The position numbers were made by a program, and so were the translations under genes. Below the pieces are notes generated by a model that was not told where the DNA came from, did not search any database, and saw only the letters and a list, made by a program, of their open reading frames with translations. 64,000 nt of DNA from Timema cristinae (Eukaryota; Arthropoda; Insecta; Phasmatodea; Timematidae): contig JBCFYV010000012.1 of assembly GCA_039000515.1 (NCBI GenBank), forward strand, positions 129,280,652 to 129,344,651, read 5' to 3'. Positions 36,471 through 46,884 of this stretch are shown here, piece by piece; position 1 is the stretch's first letter; every line of letters starts with the position of its first letter.

Positions 36471-38124
36471 TTAATCTCTTCTGAATGGCGTCGGCTTCAA
36501 ACCCCGGACGTGCGGCATCATCCAACACCTTCCTAATCCGAGTACACTTGGTATCAGAGGATTGTAACCCCTCCAAATCGAACAAAGCTTCCTCCGCCCC
36601 CGGTTCACCCTCTAGAACTGCCGACAAAACCAAAAGTTCGTCCCTAGGTGCCAAGCTAACCCCCTCGGATTCCTCTCCTACTTCATGGGTTAGGTGACTC
36701 AACGCGTCGCTCTGGGAATTCTCCTTTCCCGGGATGTAGGCGCTCTCCAGTTCAAATTCCTGCAGGGCTAAGATCCATCGGGTGAGGCGACCGCTCTTAA
36801 GACGGCATGTCCTCATAAACGAAAGGGCCGGATGGTCGGACAACACCACAATTTTATTCCCCAACAATAAACTACGGAGCTTGGTGAGGCTCCATACAAT
36901 GCCAAGGCATTCCCTTTCGGTGACCGAATAGTTTCGTTCCACCACGTTTAACTTGCGGCTGTCCATCGCAACCACCTTCAAGTCCCCGTTCACGTCCTTT
37001 TGTTGAATGATGACTCCAAGGCGTACCCACTAGCATCGGTGGTGACATAATAATCTTGATTATGCTTCGGGTGGTGAAGCATCTGTGTCTCGAAAAATAA
37101 GGCCTTGACTCCCCGAAAAGCCGCTTCTTCTACAGCACCAAACTCCCACTTAGCGTCCTTCTTAAGTAGCCGGAACAAAGGCAGCGCCTCCTCGGCCAAA
37201 CGATTCGTGTAGCCCCGATAATACCCGACCACTCCTAAGAAAGCCTTTATTTGGGTTTTGTTCCTCAGAGTAGGATACTCGGTGATCACCTTCACTTTAT
37301 CTGGGTTTGGTCTGGTTCCGTTTGGCGTCAAGATGTGGTACCTCCTGCCTAAAAAATAGAGACATGCTCAACTTGATGGTCATGTTGGCACTAATTATCT
37401 TCTTGAACACGGTCCTGAGGTGCTCGATGTGTTCGTCAAACGTTGAAGAGTTCACCAAAATGTCGTCGACAAAGGCCTGAGCAAAACCACAACATTTCTC
37501 ACCAAGAACCAGATCTATACACCAGGTAAACTCGGCGACGGCGTTACTAATGCTGAAAGGGACCACGTTGAAACAAAACTGCCTGTTTTTGTACAATAAC
37601 GCTGTGTACAAACGGGCTTCCTCTTCCAACGCGAGCTGATAGTACCCTTGGTCATATTACTAGTACTCAGGTATTTAGCCCCCTCAAAATCATGGAGCAT
37701 ATCACTGATGAGCGTTGGAGCCTCTCTATCCCTAACAATAGTCTTGTTGAGCATCCAAACAAAGGCGAACAGAGCGGTCCTTTTTAATAACACAAACCAA
37801 CGGATTGGCGTAAGGGCTGGAACAGTGACTCACAATACCATGTTTAAGTAGCTCCCCCATGTGGGCGTCAATCTCTTTTTCGTAGGCCTTGGGAAGGGGA
37901 TAACTGCGCCTGAAACACGCCTCCGTGTTACTTAGGCGGATGTTGGCCCGATACGTCAAGTTCAAACCTGGCCGATCTGAGAAAGCTTCCCTGCACTCTT
38001 GGAGCAAGCTGTACATGATCTCCCGCCGTTCATGGTCCAGAGTGATCATGTCACCTACAAAACTCTTTAGTACCACATCGGTAGGAAGTGGTCTCCCACG
38101 GTGAAAAGGAATAGTTTCTCTCAA
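36470..38124 (-). pseudogene. Gypsy reverse transcriptase and RNase H region, frameshifted
   Basis: From 38124 downwards, LLKHGIV and SPYANPLVCVIKKD are the N-terminal RT motifs. The frame then breaks near 37.77 and 37.64 kb. The FVDD form of the catalytic box is present at about 37.46 kb. The motif A aspartate position reads asparagine (within YLSTSNMTKG), which would abolish polymerisation. RNase H-like sequence (DASGYALESS, then LSDHPALSFM) follows from about 37.05 to 36.8 kb after another break. Confidence 0.85.
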
Positions 38125-38717
38125 CCCAACGGGGACGTTACCAAGCTCTGCCCCATCTTTAACTGGACGACGAGCGCACCTATAGTGAGCCTATCAGGAT
38201 TCGCATCCCAGTGGATCGGTTTTCCCTGGAGAGCCGCCTCCAAACGACCGCCTCCAACGCAAATAGACTGCCTACCAAAATCCAATGTGATAGAATGACC
38301 CTCCAAGAAGTCTACTCCCAGTATCACGGGCTTGACCAGAACCCTTACCACTAGACAGTTGACGCTCTTCCCAGAACTTAAACCTTCCACACTCAGCTGG
38401 AGTTGACGGGTGATGGCGGGGCTCTTCCTGCTCGTCACGCTGACTATCACCAGGCGAGGAAGTGGTAGACTCATAACGTGGAGGTTGTGTTCCAGGATCA
38501 CGTTAGCAAAGTCCTCGGACACACAACTCACCTCCACCCCGGAATCCAATAAACAGCTCACCATCTGGCCCCCAACCTTCAATTTCACTTCCAGATATTT
38601 CGAGAATATTCCGATCTCCTCCTCTCCTTCCTGCAACAAGTCACTCCTACAATCGCGTCCAAAAACATTGTAGGTGCTCGCCCTTACACAATAGTCACCT
38701 CCTACTGCGTCACTCAC
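38121..38717 (-). pseudogene. Gypsy aspartic protease region
   Basis: A - strand open segment of about 198 codons. SCLLDSGVEVSCVS carries the retropepsin D-S-G active-site triad, and ILGVDFLEGHSITLDF resembles the usual second motif (ILG.DFL). It lies between gag and RT as expected. Confidence 0.82.
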
Positions 38718-38730
38718 CCCCTCCCCCTCC

Positions 38731-39975
38731 TCACTGGAGGAATCTAAGAAAGGGGTGGGGAGTTTGACACTTCTCCCCTAGCACCATCATCACTTGAATA
38801 TTGTCGCGGAGGTGTTTTCTTCCGCCTTTTTTCCTCTTCTCTTCTAGCTTCAAGGCCCATCTGTCGTTCTCTCCCCCACTTGTTGTACGGAGAAATAGGC
38901 CTTCCCCCTCCTTGTCCCTTCCGCTTCTTCCGCTTGTTATTGGAGCCGCCCCCAGGTGCATGGCCCATAAACTCCTCACTATCATGAGCGTCATTAGTGA
39001 CGTACACCCCTTCATTGGTGACTTGACCGTAGAGGTTCCCCTCTCCCGTGTGAGGCGGGAAACCTGGAGCTGTCTCCCAGAAAGGATACCACACTGGTAC
39101 AGGAGGGTAGCCCACCTGTGTCACAGATACTCGAGGCTGTGGGCTGGCTTGTCCCCTCTGGTACGTAGGCGGTGGCCTCCCATGTAGAAATCCCGATGGG
39201 GAGAATTGGCTGAAACCCCGACCACCCCATTGTTGTGGGAGTGGAGCACAACATCTGGCTGAGATCCCTTTAGTTGCCCAGGCTGCTGGACCTGCTGTTG
39301 GATCACTGCCCCTGAGGTAACTTCTCCCCTGATGGTACTTGGCCATCCATCCAGTCGTCTAATTCCTTCGGAATCCTCCCGCCTCCATACCTTACCGCTC
39401 CCAACACTTCCTGAACTCGTAGTGGGAATTGTCCCAGGGCCACGTTAACCAGCTCCGAGTCAGTCATGGGCACATCCAGGTGTCTGCTCCTATCTAGCAG
39501 AGTGAGGAAATGTGCCTCCATGCTTTTATTCCCGCCCTCACGGTACTTCATGGCGTGTAAAGTGGCTCAGGTAAGCCCCTGTATCTCGGGTGACCAGAAC
39601 TCCTGTCGGAACAAAGACTCGAACGTGGACCACCAACACAACGCCACCCCTTCCAGCGATGCCGCAATGAGACGCTTTTTCTCTCTCGAAGGAACTTCCT
39701 GACCGTCCCACAAACTACTCAACTTCTTAAGGTGGTTTATGGGGTTCTCCCCCATGTGGTTGTTAAAATGAGGAACTCGGTCCACCATCATTTGTAAGCC
39801 TAGGCGCGCACCAAGAGCTTCTACCAACCCCCAAACGGCCTGCGGTGGTGAAGCTCCCTCGCTGAGCCTCACTGCCTCCTGCTGCCCACCTCCCGGATCT
39901 GAGCTGCCTCAACCCTCGCAGCTTCTCTCTTGGCCTCAGCCTCAGTGAGTAGGCGCTTAGCCTCCTCCTTCAGTG
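38731..39975 (-). pseudogene. Gypsy gag region, truncated and frameshifted
   Basis: On the - strand, the N-terminal part shows a charged helical stretch rich in E, A, K and R (39.97-39.88 kb). This is broken by a stop and continues in another frame (39872-39567), then 39551-39303. A basic, P/G/Q-rich tail including KRKKRKGQGGG lies at about 38.93 kb. The start is missing because the element jumps from the LTR remnant straight into gag. No clear zinc knuckle is seen. Confidence 0.65.
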
Positions 39976-40394
39976 ACCCAACTTGGGCAACAGCACGGGC
40001 CACGTGTTAGACCACACCCAAGCGCAGGCATCACTGGTCCTTTCACTATTGTTTCTTATAGGCTTAGTTTTAATTCTGGCTGTTCAGATTTGTAACAGTG
40101 TCTGGGCCCTGGAGCCAAAGTGACCGCTTTCCCTAACTACTGACCTTATATCTGATGTCCGAGACTAGTGACTGTGCCAGGTCATATCACTCACTTCTTA
40201 CATTAGGATGGTTCATTGTTGTTGTTGTAACTCGACAAGTTTGTTTTGGTTCATGTGTGTTGGTAGTTAGTTACAACAAACTTCCTTTGTTGGCATGTTT
40301 ATTAGCTATCCATGTCTGCCTGATTGAGGTTTAGTTGATTATTAATCTTTCGTTTTAGAAAAAATCTCGAAACCTAGTTTAGGAAAGGAGTGTT

Positions 40395-40555
40395 TTTGAA
40401 TACTTCTGACCCTGGTTGATGGTCTAAGCGATGTAAGGGTTGATTGTCTCACAATAGCCAGAGTCTCGTCTGGTGTAGTTCTTCCGACCCTGGTTGATGG
40501 TCTAAGCGATGTAAGGGTTGATTGGCTCACATAGCCATAGTCTCGTCTGGTGTAG
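40395..40555 (+). repeat. ~78-bp direct repeat, 2 copies
   Basis: Two copies of a unit with CCCTGGTTGATGGTCTAAGC and GTCTCGTCTGGTGTAGTTCT, about 77 bp apart. The flanks (40050-40950) show no supported gene. Confidence 0.9.
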
Positions 40556-40949
40556 TTCTCCGAGCGAATTGTCTTGGTTATTTCACTTATTTGAGCGTCG
40601 CAAATTAACTACTGTCAAGAATTAGATTGGAGGTTGGGAATGTTTTAAACATTGCTTGTATTTGTTGTTAATTAAACTTAACGTTGACTTGCATATTCTC
40701 TTATTCTTTGACACTTTATGATATATCCTGTTCTCTTGTTTTGTAGCCTCGATACGACATTTATGCTGATGAGTGGAAACGTCGCTGCACATCAGACAAT
40801 TATATTAAATACATACCTAACCACGTCATTCACTACGGGGTAGGCAAGAAACTATGCCTATAACTCTAAAAATAACTCCGTACTCAATCCATCCTCACTA
40901 ACTTTCTCCACGCTTCCCTATCCTTGCATACTCCATTCACTTCAACAAC

Positions 40950-43070
40950 ATCCATTCACCGAGTTATACAAGCTCTTTTATTCTTTAAACTCTTAATATT
41001 TCTCTTTTTCACACATTTATTTACAACATTTAGAGACATATTACATAATCTACCACATCCTTTTGCTCCACACACTCTACCTTCATATATTTGCCTCGCC
41101 ATTCGATCCACACTCATCCTCTCAATATACCCAAACCAATATAGCATTCACATTGTCCATTTACACACCAACCACGTCCTTACAAGCATCCCTTGTACAC
41201 TTATAAACAACCATTGAGACATAACATAACCTTGTCTAAAACCCTGTTCAATGCCAAACCAATCACTGAATGCTCCATCCACCCTACCACACGCTTCACT
41301 TCCATCCTGCACTGCTATAATTGTATTTACTAACCATGCATCCACACAATACTCTCTAAGAACATTCCAGAGCATAATCCTATTCACCCGATCGTACGCT
41401 TTCTCCAGATCAACGAGTGCACAATACACTTTCTTCCTTACTGCCATATAATTGTTACTCACTTGTTGCAATGCAAACATCTGGTCCCTCCAAGCTCTAC
41501 CTGACATGAAACCACATTGCACACTCCAAATCTTTCCCACAGTTTGTTCACACATCCTCTCAATTAAAACTCTTCCAAAAACTTTTCCTGGAATATTCTA
41601 CAAACTTAAGCCCTATAATTCTTACATTTCCTTTATACAAAGTAACAATGAGAGCATTCTTCCAGTCATTAGGAACGTTCACAATCCCAATACACAACTC
41701 GCACAATTTGGCAAGTAATAACGCGCTCACATGATTAAGAATGTCACCTGTAATCCCATCTACATTCTACACCCGCAACTTTGCCATTATTTAATGTTCT
41801 CCATATTTTCTCCATACAATTGCTCAAAATACTCCCTCCATCGCTATTATATACTGTTTTTATACCAGATTAGTTCACCACGTTTATTCTGATTTCCATA
41901 GTTATTTCCTTGCATTCATTGTTTCATTCTCTTTACTCACTTCCAGAACATCTTCTTATTTCCTTCAAAATTATTATGCATTCTTTCTCCTTCTATTAAT
42001 CTCATTTATGCCTTACTCTCCTTTACTACTTTCTTTGAATTAAATCTATCTTTTTCTCTTTGTATATGTCCCGCAAAATTTTTATGTTCTGCTTCACTCT
42101 TCACAGCAATCATTCGTTTGTACGCTTCTTTCTTTCCTCTCACAGCTTTTTTCATCTGTTCATTCCCCCAGGCCTCTCGTTTTAAGTTTCCCACCACCAC
42201 ATATCCACACACATCTTTCGCGAACTCGACTACAACTTCTTTTATTCTGTTCCAAGACTTTCATATCATTAGCCTTTATTTCTACGTTCCATTCATGCTC
42301 TCACACTTTAACTCTCACTGCTTCCTCACAGAATTCCTACCTAGTTCAACTACTGACACAGCCCTGGTATTCTTTACCAAACTTCTCAGTCTCTCATCAC
42401 ACGCCACAAAATCAATCATCGTTCTGGAATCTCCACTTTTCCATGTATTCAAGCGAATATGTTTGTGCTTAAACCATGTGAATGACACAATTAAACCTTT
42501 CTCTAAGCACAGACTCACTAATTCCTTACCATTCTCATCTACCCTGTCATCACTTAACACTCTCTCTGAGATCTCTCTTTGGGTACCCACCCATCCATTC
42601 ATATTTCTAACAATATAATTCTTTCACCCGGTTCACGTGCATTTAAGACTTCACTGAGCTCATTCCAAAATTCCACTCTCTTATTCTCGTCTTCCACCTC
42701 ACCAGTGTATACCAATAACTAACATTACTCAACGAACACCTATTTTCATACGTACCCAGGAGTTTAGATGACACCAACTCATACCTTCTCACAAAAGCTT
42801 AGTTGCTGGGTTTAGGAATAAACCTACTCCCTGACTTGCCCTTACCCATTCATCCAGCCCTGACCACAGTGCCAGGCTACCATCACTCGTCATCTAAACA
42901 TCTTTCCTCTTGGTTTCACATGCACACACAATATCACTTTTTCTTCCAATCATTTCCTATAACAATCCATTATCTTTACCACACACTCTCTCACATTCCA
43001 CGTTCCAATAGTCCATATTCTCGCCAGTTTTCAACCGATGGGTTCTTCAGTTTTAACCTCAGCTGCCCAT
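40950..43070 (-). mobile_element. Non-LTR (LINE) retrotransposon, internally deleted
   Basis: Reading the - strand, endonuclease starts near 43.03 kb (TIGTWNVRE). It continues at 42.6-42.3 kb with NGWVG and TWKSGDSRTMIDFVAC. A linker with EAWGNEQMKKAVRGKKEAYK lies at 42.2-42.0 kb, and RT motifs at 41.55-41.15 kb (QCGFMSGRAWRDQ, VDLEKAYDRV, GFRQGYVMSQWLF). The sequence then jumps to the C-terminal end at 41.15-40.96 kb (FGYIERMSVDR). The segment that should hold the YxDD catalytic box is absent, and several frameshifts occur. Family is probably Jockey/CR1/RTE-like; the clade cannot be fixed by eye. Confidence 0.85.
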
Positions 43071-45324
43071 CCTAGCTTTGTAGTTCCGAGGCTATCTTTC
43101 ACAGTTTCTTGTAGTAGTTTTAAATAAAGTAGACCAGGTTACTTGAGCCTTGATTGTACCCGCACCCATAACAGTATTCACTGCTTACAGTAAGGATGCT
43201 GTAACAATCTGTGTTGGCACATTTTAGACAGTTTACCACAAGTACAACCGTTTCTCATTCTTACCCTGAGTACTGTTCCTACAAACCAATATCCTTACTG
43301 TAGAGAATGCCTTCCTGGCCAGTGTATCGTTGCCTGTGTCACTACCACTAGGAGGTAGGGCGATGCACCGACATCTCTAATTATATTAAATGTATATTTA
43401 AGTTTTAAAAACTACTCAATACCCTATTAGCTCTGGATTAAACTTAAATTAGTTAACTACAGTAATTTAATTTATATTGTGATGCAACTATACATTATAT
43501 CCATACATTCCAATCAATCTTAGGTTTCTACACCTTTCAGCGTGGTTTGTACCCGTTCTAGGAACATCTTGACTGGTTTCTACAGCTTTCAGCATGGTTT
43601 GTACCGGTGCTAGTGTAGCGGGATAGTCAGTCAAGCCCTGTATGACCTAAATCAAACTACCAAGAATAACCTGTCTCGGTCTAAAATGGATATGAGCTTC
43701 TAAATATGCACTTGTGTTTGTTACATACCTCGCCTCGACGGCTTCACTGAACGAGAATGGTTCCATCAGAGGTGCTCTACTTGTCTCTCGGCCAGCGACG
43801 TGGCTCTAGACCATTCCAAGCTATCTATTCGACTGACTGAGGTCTAGTGTAGCGCGTCAGAGCGTGATTTTCTCTGTTTGTGGTGTACGTGCCGATTTGA
43901 ACTTGATGGAACATCATTCCCCCTTCTCTCCTAATGGTTCGCTTAACTCAGCCGCTATATAACACCATATCTTGCTGGGCTAGAACACAGTATTACATCA
44001 ACCAGCTCCACGTGTCTTCGTTCAAGACTTCTTCTCAGCACAACGGTGGTCACGACGATAGTTCCAGCGGAAATAACCCGTCGTAGCATTATAATTTAAA
44101 ACTGATAGGGAGTAGGTGGCCTCAATAGTCATTTTGTAGCTCTTAGGAAATGTTTCATCATTCAGGAGGATATTTGTAGCTCTTATGAGTTTATTTTATG
44201 TAACGTAGTTTAGCTTACGCTTTCATGGCACTCTCTACTTGCCATTGGTGAAGTTTCCACCATAGGCTTGATCCATCAGACCAGCAGCTTAGATAAAAGT
44301 GTGCCACACACCAAAGCCTGCATGACCATGTTGTAGTCTGCAGGGCCTCCAGGCGTGAAAGGGGCTGTTTAGGTTGTTCCAGGCCTGATGGTAAGCCTTA
44401 TTAGTTATTGGTCGGCTTTACAAAAGTTATTTTGGGTGTCTTACGCCATAACTGTTGGTCACCTTTGATGCGATGCTCAACTTGTGGGTCTTTCTGCCCA
44501 TCTTGCATGACCCACGTTTTTTAAAATATATTTTTCGATACAATCAGGTTGGGGTTGTCTTTAACCTCTCTTTGCTTAGATCGCCGGCCCTCGTGGGTTT
44601 GATCTCCTCGAGCCTGGCTGAGACCAATTGGTTGTGTGCTCAGGCCCAGAGCCCTGAATTGGAACTTTCACTTGTTGTCAAACTGGAATAACTCTCATAC
44701 TCTCGTTACCGTTGTAGGTTGGATGAAAAGGTTTTAGCTAGCTTCCCTAGCGTGGGCTGTCCTTTTCCCTTATGGAAGGGAAGCTGTCTTGTCTCACTAA
44801 TTTGATTGTATTTTATTTAGAAGTAAATAATTATCTTGTTATTGTATCGTATAGCCTATTTAGGTGGATGTTATTGTATCATAGCTGATGCTGCATTTGT
44901 TTGTTAAATGAAAGCTACCCGAATCGAGCATAAGCAGGGACTTGTTTGTTGTGCATTAATTTCAGCGCTTCTCGCCACCTGAATTTCTGGTGTGGGAGCA
45001 CTAGTTTACTCCAGTTATAGCTATGTATTGCAGGGCTTCTTAATTGGCCTAATCTGGGAAAACTGAAGGGTGCCAGTATTTTATTTTACCTATGCATTGT
45101 TAAACTTGCCACATTAAAGCTAATTTATTTATATGGATCTATATCTTTTGATTTCACATGTTATCTATGTATGTTTACCCTGTTTACGTATCCGGGGTCT
45201 CTAAAGCTATCTAGAGATATCTAGAGTTATCTAGAGCCACGGAACACCAGGAATATCTCAACTGGTTTCTTCATCTTTCAACATGGTTTGTTACTGTTGC
45301 TCTAGACCTGTTGTCTTTGTGTAG
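43071..45324. other. Intron, no gene seen; dispersed repeat fragments
   Basis: Contains diverged copies of a short repeat with GGTTTCTACA..TTTCAGC.TGGTTTGTAC at about 43.53 and 43.58 kb, and a related copy at about 45.26 kb. Near 45.20-45.24 kb there are three copies of TATCTAGAG. No coding homology is supported. Confidence 0.55.
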
Positions 45325-45521
45325 GCTGTACAGGTGAAGCTGTCGTTGTTGGAGATGACTCACGAGACTGCTGGACTCTTGAAAGAGATGGTGGAGAATC
45401 ATTGTGTGGTGGTGGAGATGGTGGATGCTGATGGAGATGGTATCCCTGTGGTTAATATGTACTACAAGCCTCAGGACAAGACTGACAACTTGCGGTGCAT
45501 CAACACACTGCTGCAAGGAGG
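45325..45521 (+). CDS. Tudor gene exon 8: SN-like part of Tudor 2
   Basis: Acceptor tttgtgtag|GCT and donor GGAGG|GTGAGA; 197 nt, ending in phase 2. The peptide begins AVQVKLSLLEM, continuing the P.Q of exon 7 exactly as exon 5 continues exon 4. It then has ENHCVVVEMVDADGDGIPVV, the strands that return to the SN-like barrel. The intron before it (32495-45324) carries the Gypsy and LINE insertions. Confidence 0.88.
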
Positions 45522-45655
45522 GTGAGACAATGCCACGTGCAGGAAAACTGGTGTAATATCTACAACTATAATTTATAAAGATATGAACACTCCAACTTTA
45601 CTTCCCAAGCAGGTATCAGGTTGATTGTAACAGCAGTGATGTTTCCCTGTTACAG

Positions 45656-45978
45656 AGCTGTCACCAACAACTTGAGCGCAGCTACAAAGAGAATGCCCTT
45701 CACTCTGACCAGGAAACCTGGGATGAGCGATGAGCAGTTTTCTACACTTTGCACTCTGATCACTCAGATGTATGAGAGCTACTCTGTGCCACTGGATGTG
45801 TCTGTCGAAACACACTCAGACGTGGGTGTGTCACTGAACACTGCTGCACTGGACAACAGACCAAACAAGTCCACAACGGCTCCGGGAAATGTTCTCTTAA
45901 ATTCCATCTTGTCGTTTAAAAGTGTCCAAGGTCTATTTTCGCGCAAAGAGATCACAAATACTGCAGCTATTAGACAAG
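45656..45978 (+). CDS. Tudor gene exon 9: linker between Tudor 2 and Tudor 3
   Basis: Acceptor ctgttacag|AGC and donor GACAAG|GTATTA; 323 nt. It enters completing a split codon (phase 2) and leaves with one base. The peptide is polar and probably disordered (SVETHSDVGVSLNTAALDN, then NKSTTAPGN), with no known domain. Its one-base remainder fits the next exon, which must begin with two bases, and this fixes the donor. Confidence 0.8.
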
Positions 45979-46162
45979 GTATTAATCTCAACGTTCTAAT
46001 CGGGTCTACACCAGGTCTATTTCAGGTTGTGTGTGCTAAGAATCAGCCGGATATTTCATCATTTATCCTAATGCTCTGCCAAAAACTGTTATTTTTTAGA
46101 TTGCTATATTAAGTCTACCCACGTTCACTGTTCTAAAGTAGTGGCATATTCTTGAGACTTAA

Positions 46163-46605
46163 GGCCCGTCTACAACTAAACGCACCCGCTTGTCGGACCA
46201 GCTTGTCCGAAGATGAACATTGTCCATCTCTTGCGTTTATGTAGTTGCGTTCAGCCAATAAAAAACAAAAATGGATGGACTACTAAAATCAAATAATATG
46301 AAGTTATTTGGTCTATGACAACAACGATGGAAATGTATAGTAATAAATACAGGATTTTCAATTAAAATCATGTGTATTTAACCATTTAAATATTTATTAA
46401 ATATTTATTTCTTATTTGAAAACATTAATATGAATTTGACTTTTATAGTCATCATTGATGTTTGTTTCTATTGGTTGAAATTACGTTTTACGACTTTTCA
46501 TTGTAGACAGTCTATTTTGTAATTTAATAAAAGCGTAATTACGAGTGCATTTGCGATTGCGCAGTTGCGAGTCCGACAAGCGGGTATGTTGGTTGTAGAC
46601 GGGCC
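46163..46605. mobile_element. MITE-like element with ~34-bp terminal inverted repeats
   Basis: The left end GGCCCGTCTACAAC...CCCGCTTGTCGGA and the right end TCCGACAAGCGGG...GTTGTAGACGGGCC are inverted complements over about 34 bp with a few differences. The total is about 443 bp with no coding capacity. TTA occurs close outside each end (with one non-matching base between), which would suit a PIF/Harbinger-type 3-bp target duplication. The superfamily is a guess. Confidence 0.8.
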
Positions 46606-46884
46606 ATTAATGCACTTCAACCTTATCTATCGGATAGTACCGTAAATAGCACAGCTGCGATACAAGGTGGAGTACGTTCTGCCCAGTCTTGGCACTATAA
46701 ACACGGCGTGCACCAACGCGGGAATTTGTGGCGGAAGGTCACCAGTGTGCGCAGGTCTGAGTCTCTTGAATTGGTTTGGGAGAACATGTTCATTACATTA
46801 TTAGTAAAGTGTAGACTAAGTTTGTAGCTAAGAGATGAAGCTACAGGGGCAGCCCATTAATTAAGAAAGACTGTAACACTAGAA

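Larger units (their letters stand above)
34156..40045 (-). mobile_element. Ty3/Gypsy LTR retrotransposon, inactive, inserted in the intron
   Basis: A - strand element with gag, protease, RT/RNase H and integrase in order from 39.97 down to 35.38 kb. On the + strand the left LTR runs from TGTAAGGG at 34156 to CCTTTCA at 35050 (about 895 bp), with short inverted ends. The right end keeps only about 50 bp matching the LTR edge (up to 40045). CTAT flanks both sides (34152-34155 and 40046-40049), fitting a 4-bp target duplication. Most of the 5' LTR, the primer-binding site and the gag start are therefore deleted or collapsed in assembly. Frameshifts and an altered active site confirm it is dead. 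Confidence 0.85.

Noticed and set aside
40747..40839. Possible 93-bp exon with AG/GT borders and phase 0
   Set aside because: It would be inserted between exons 7 and 8, breaking the P.Q-AV continuity of Tudor 2; the peptide has no Tudor or LOTUS feature. Kept only as a possible cassette exon or chance.
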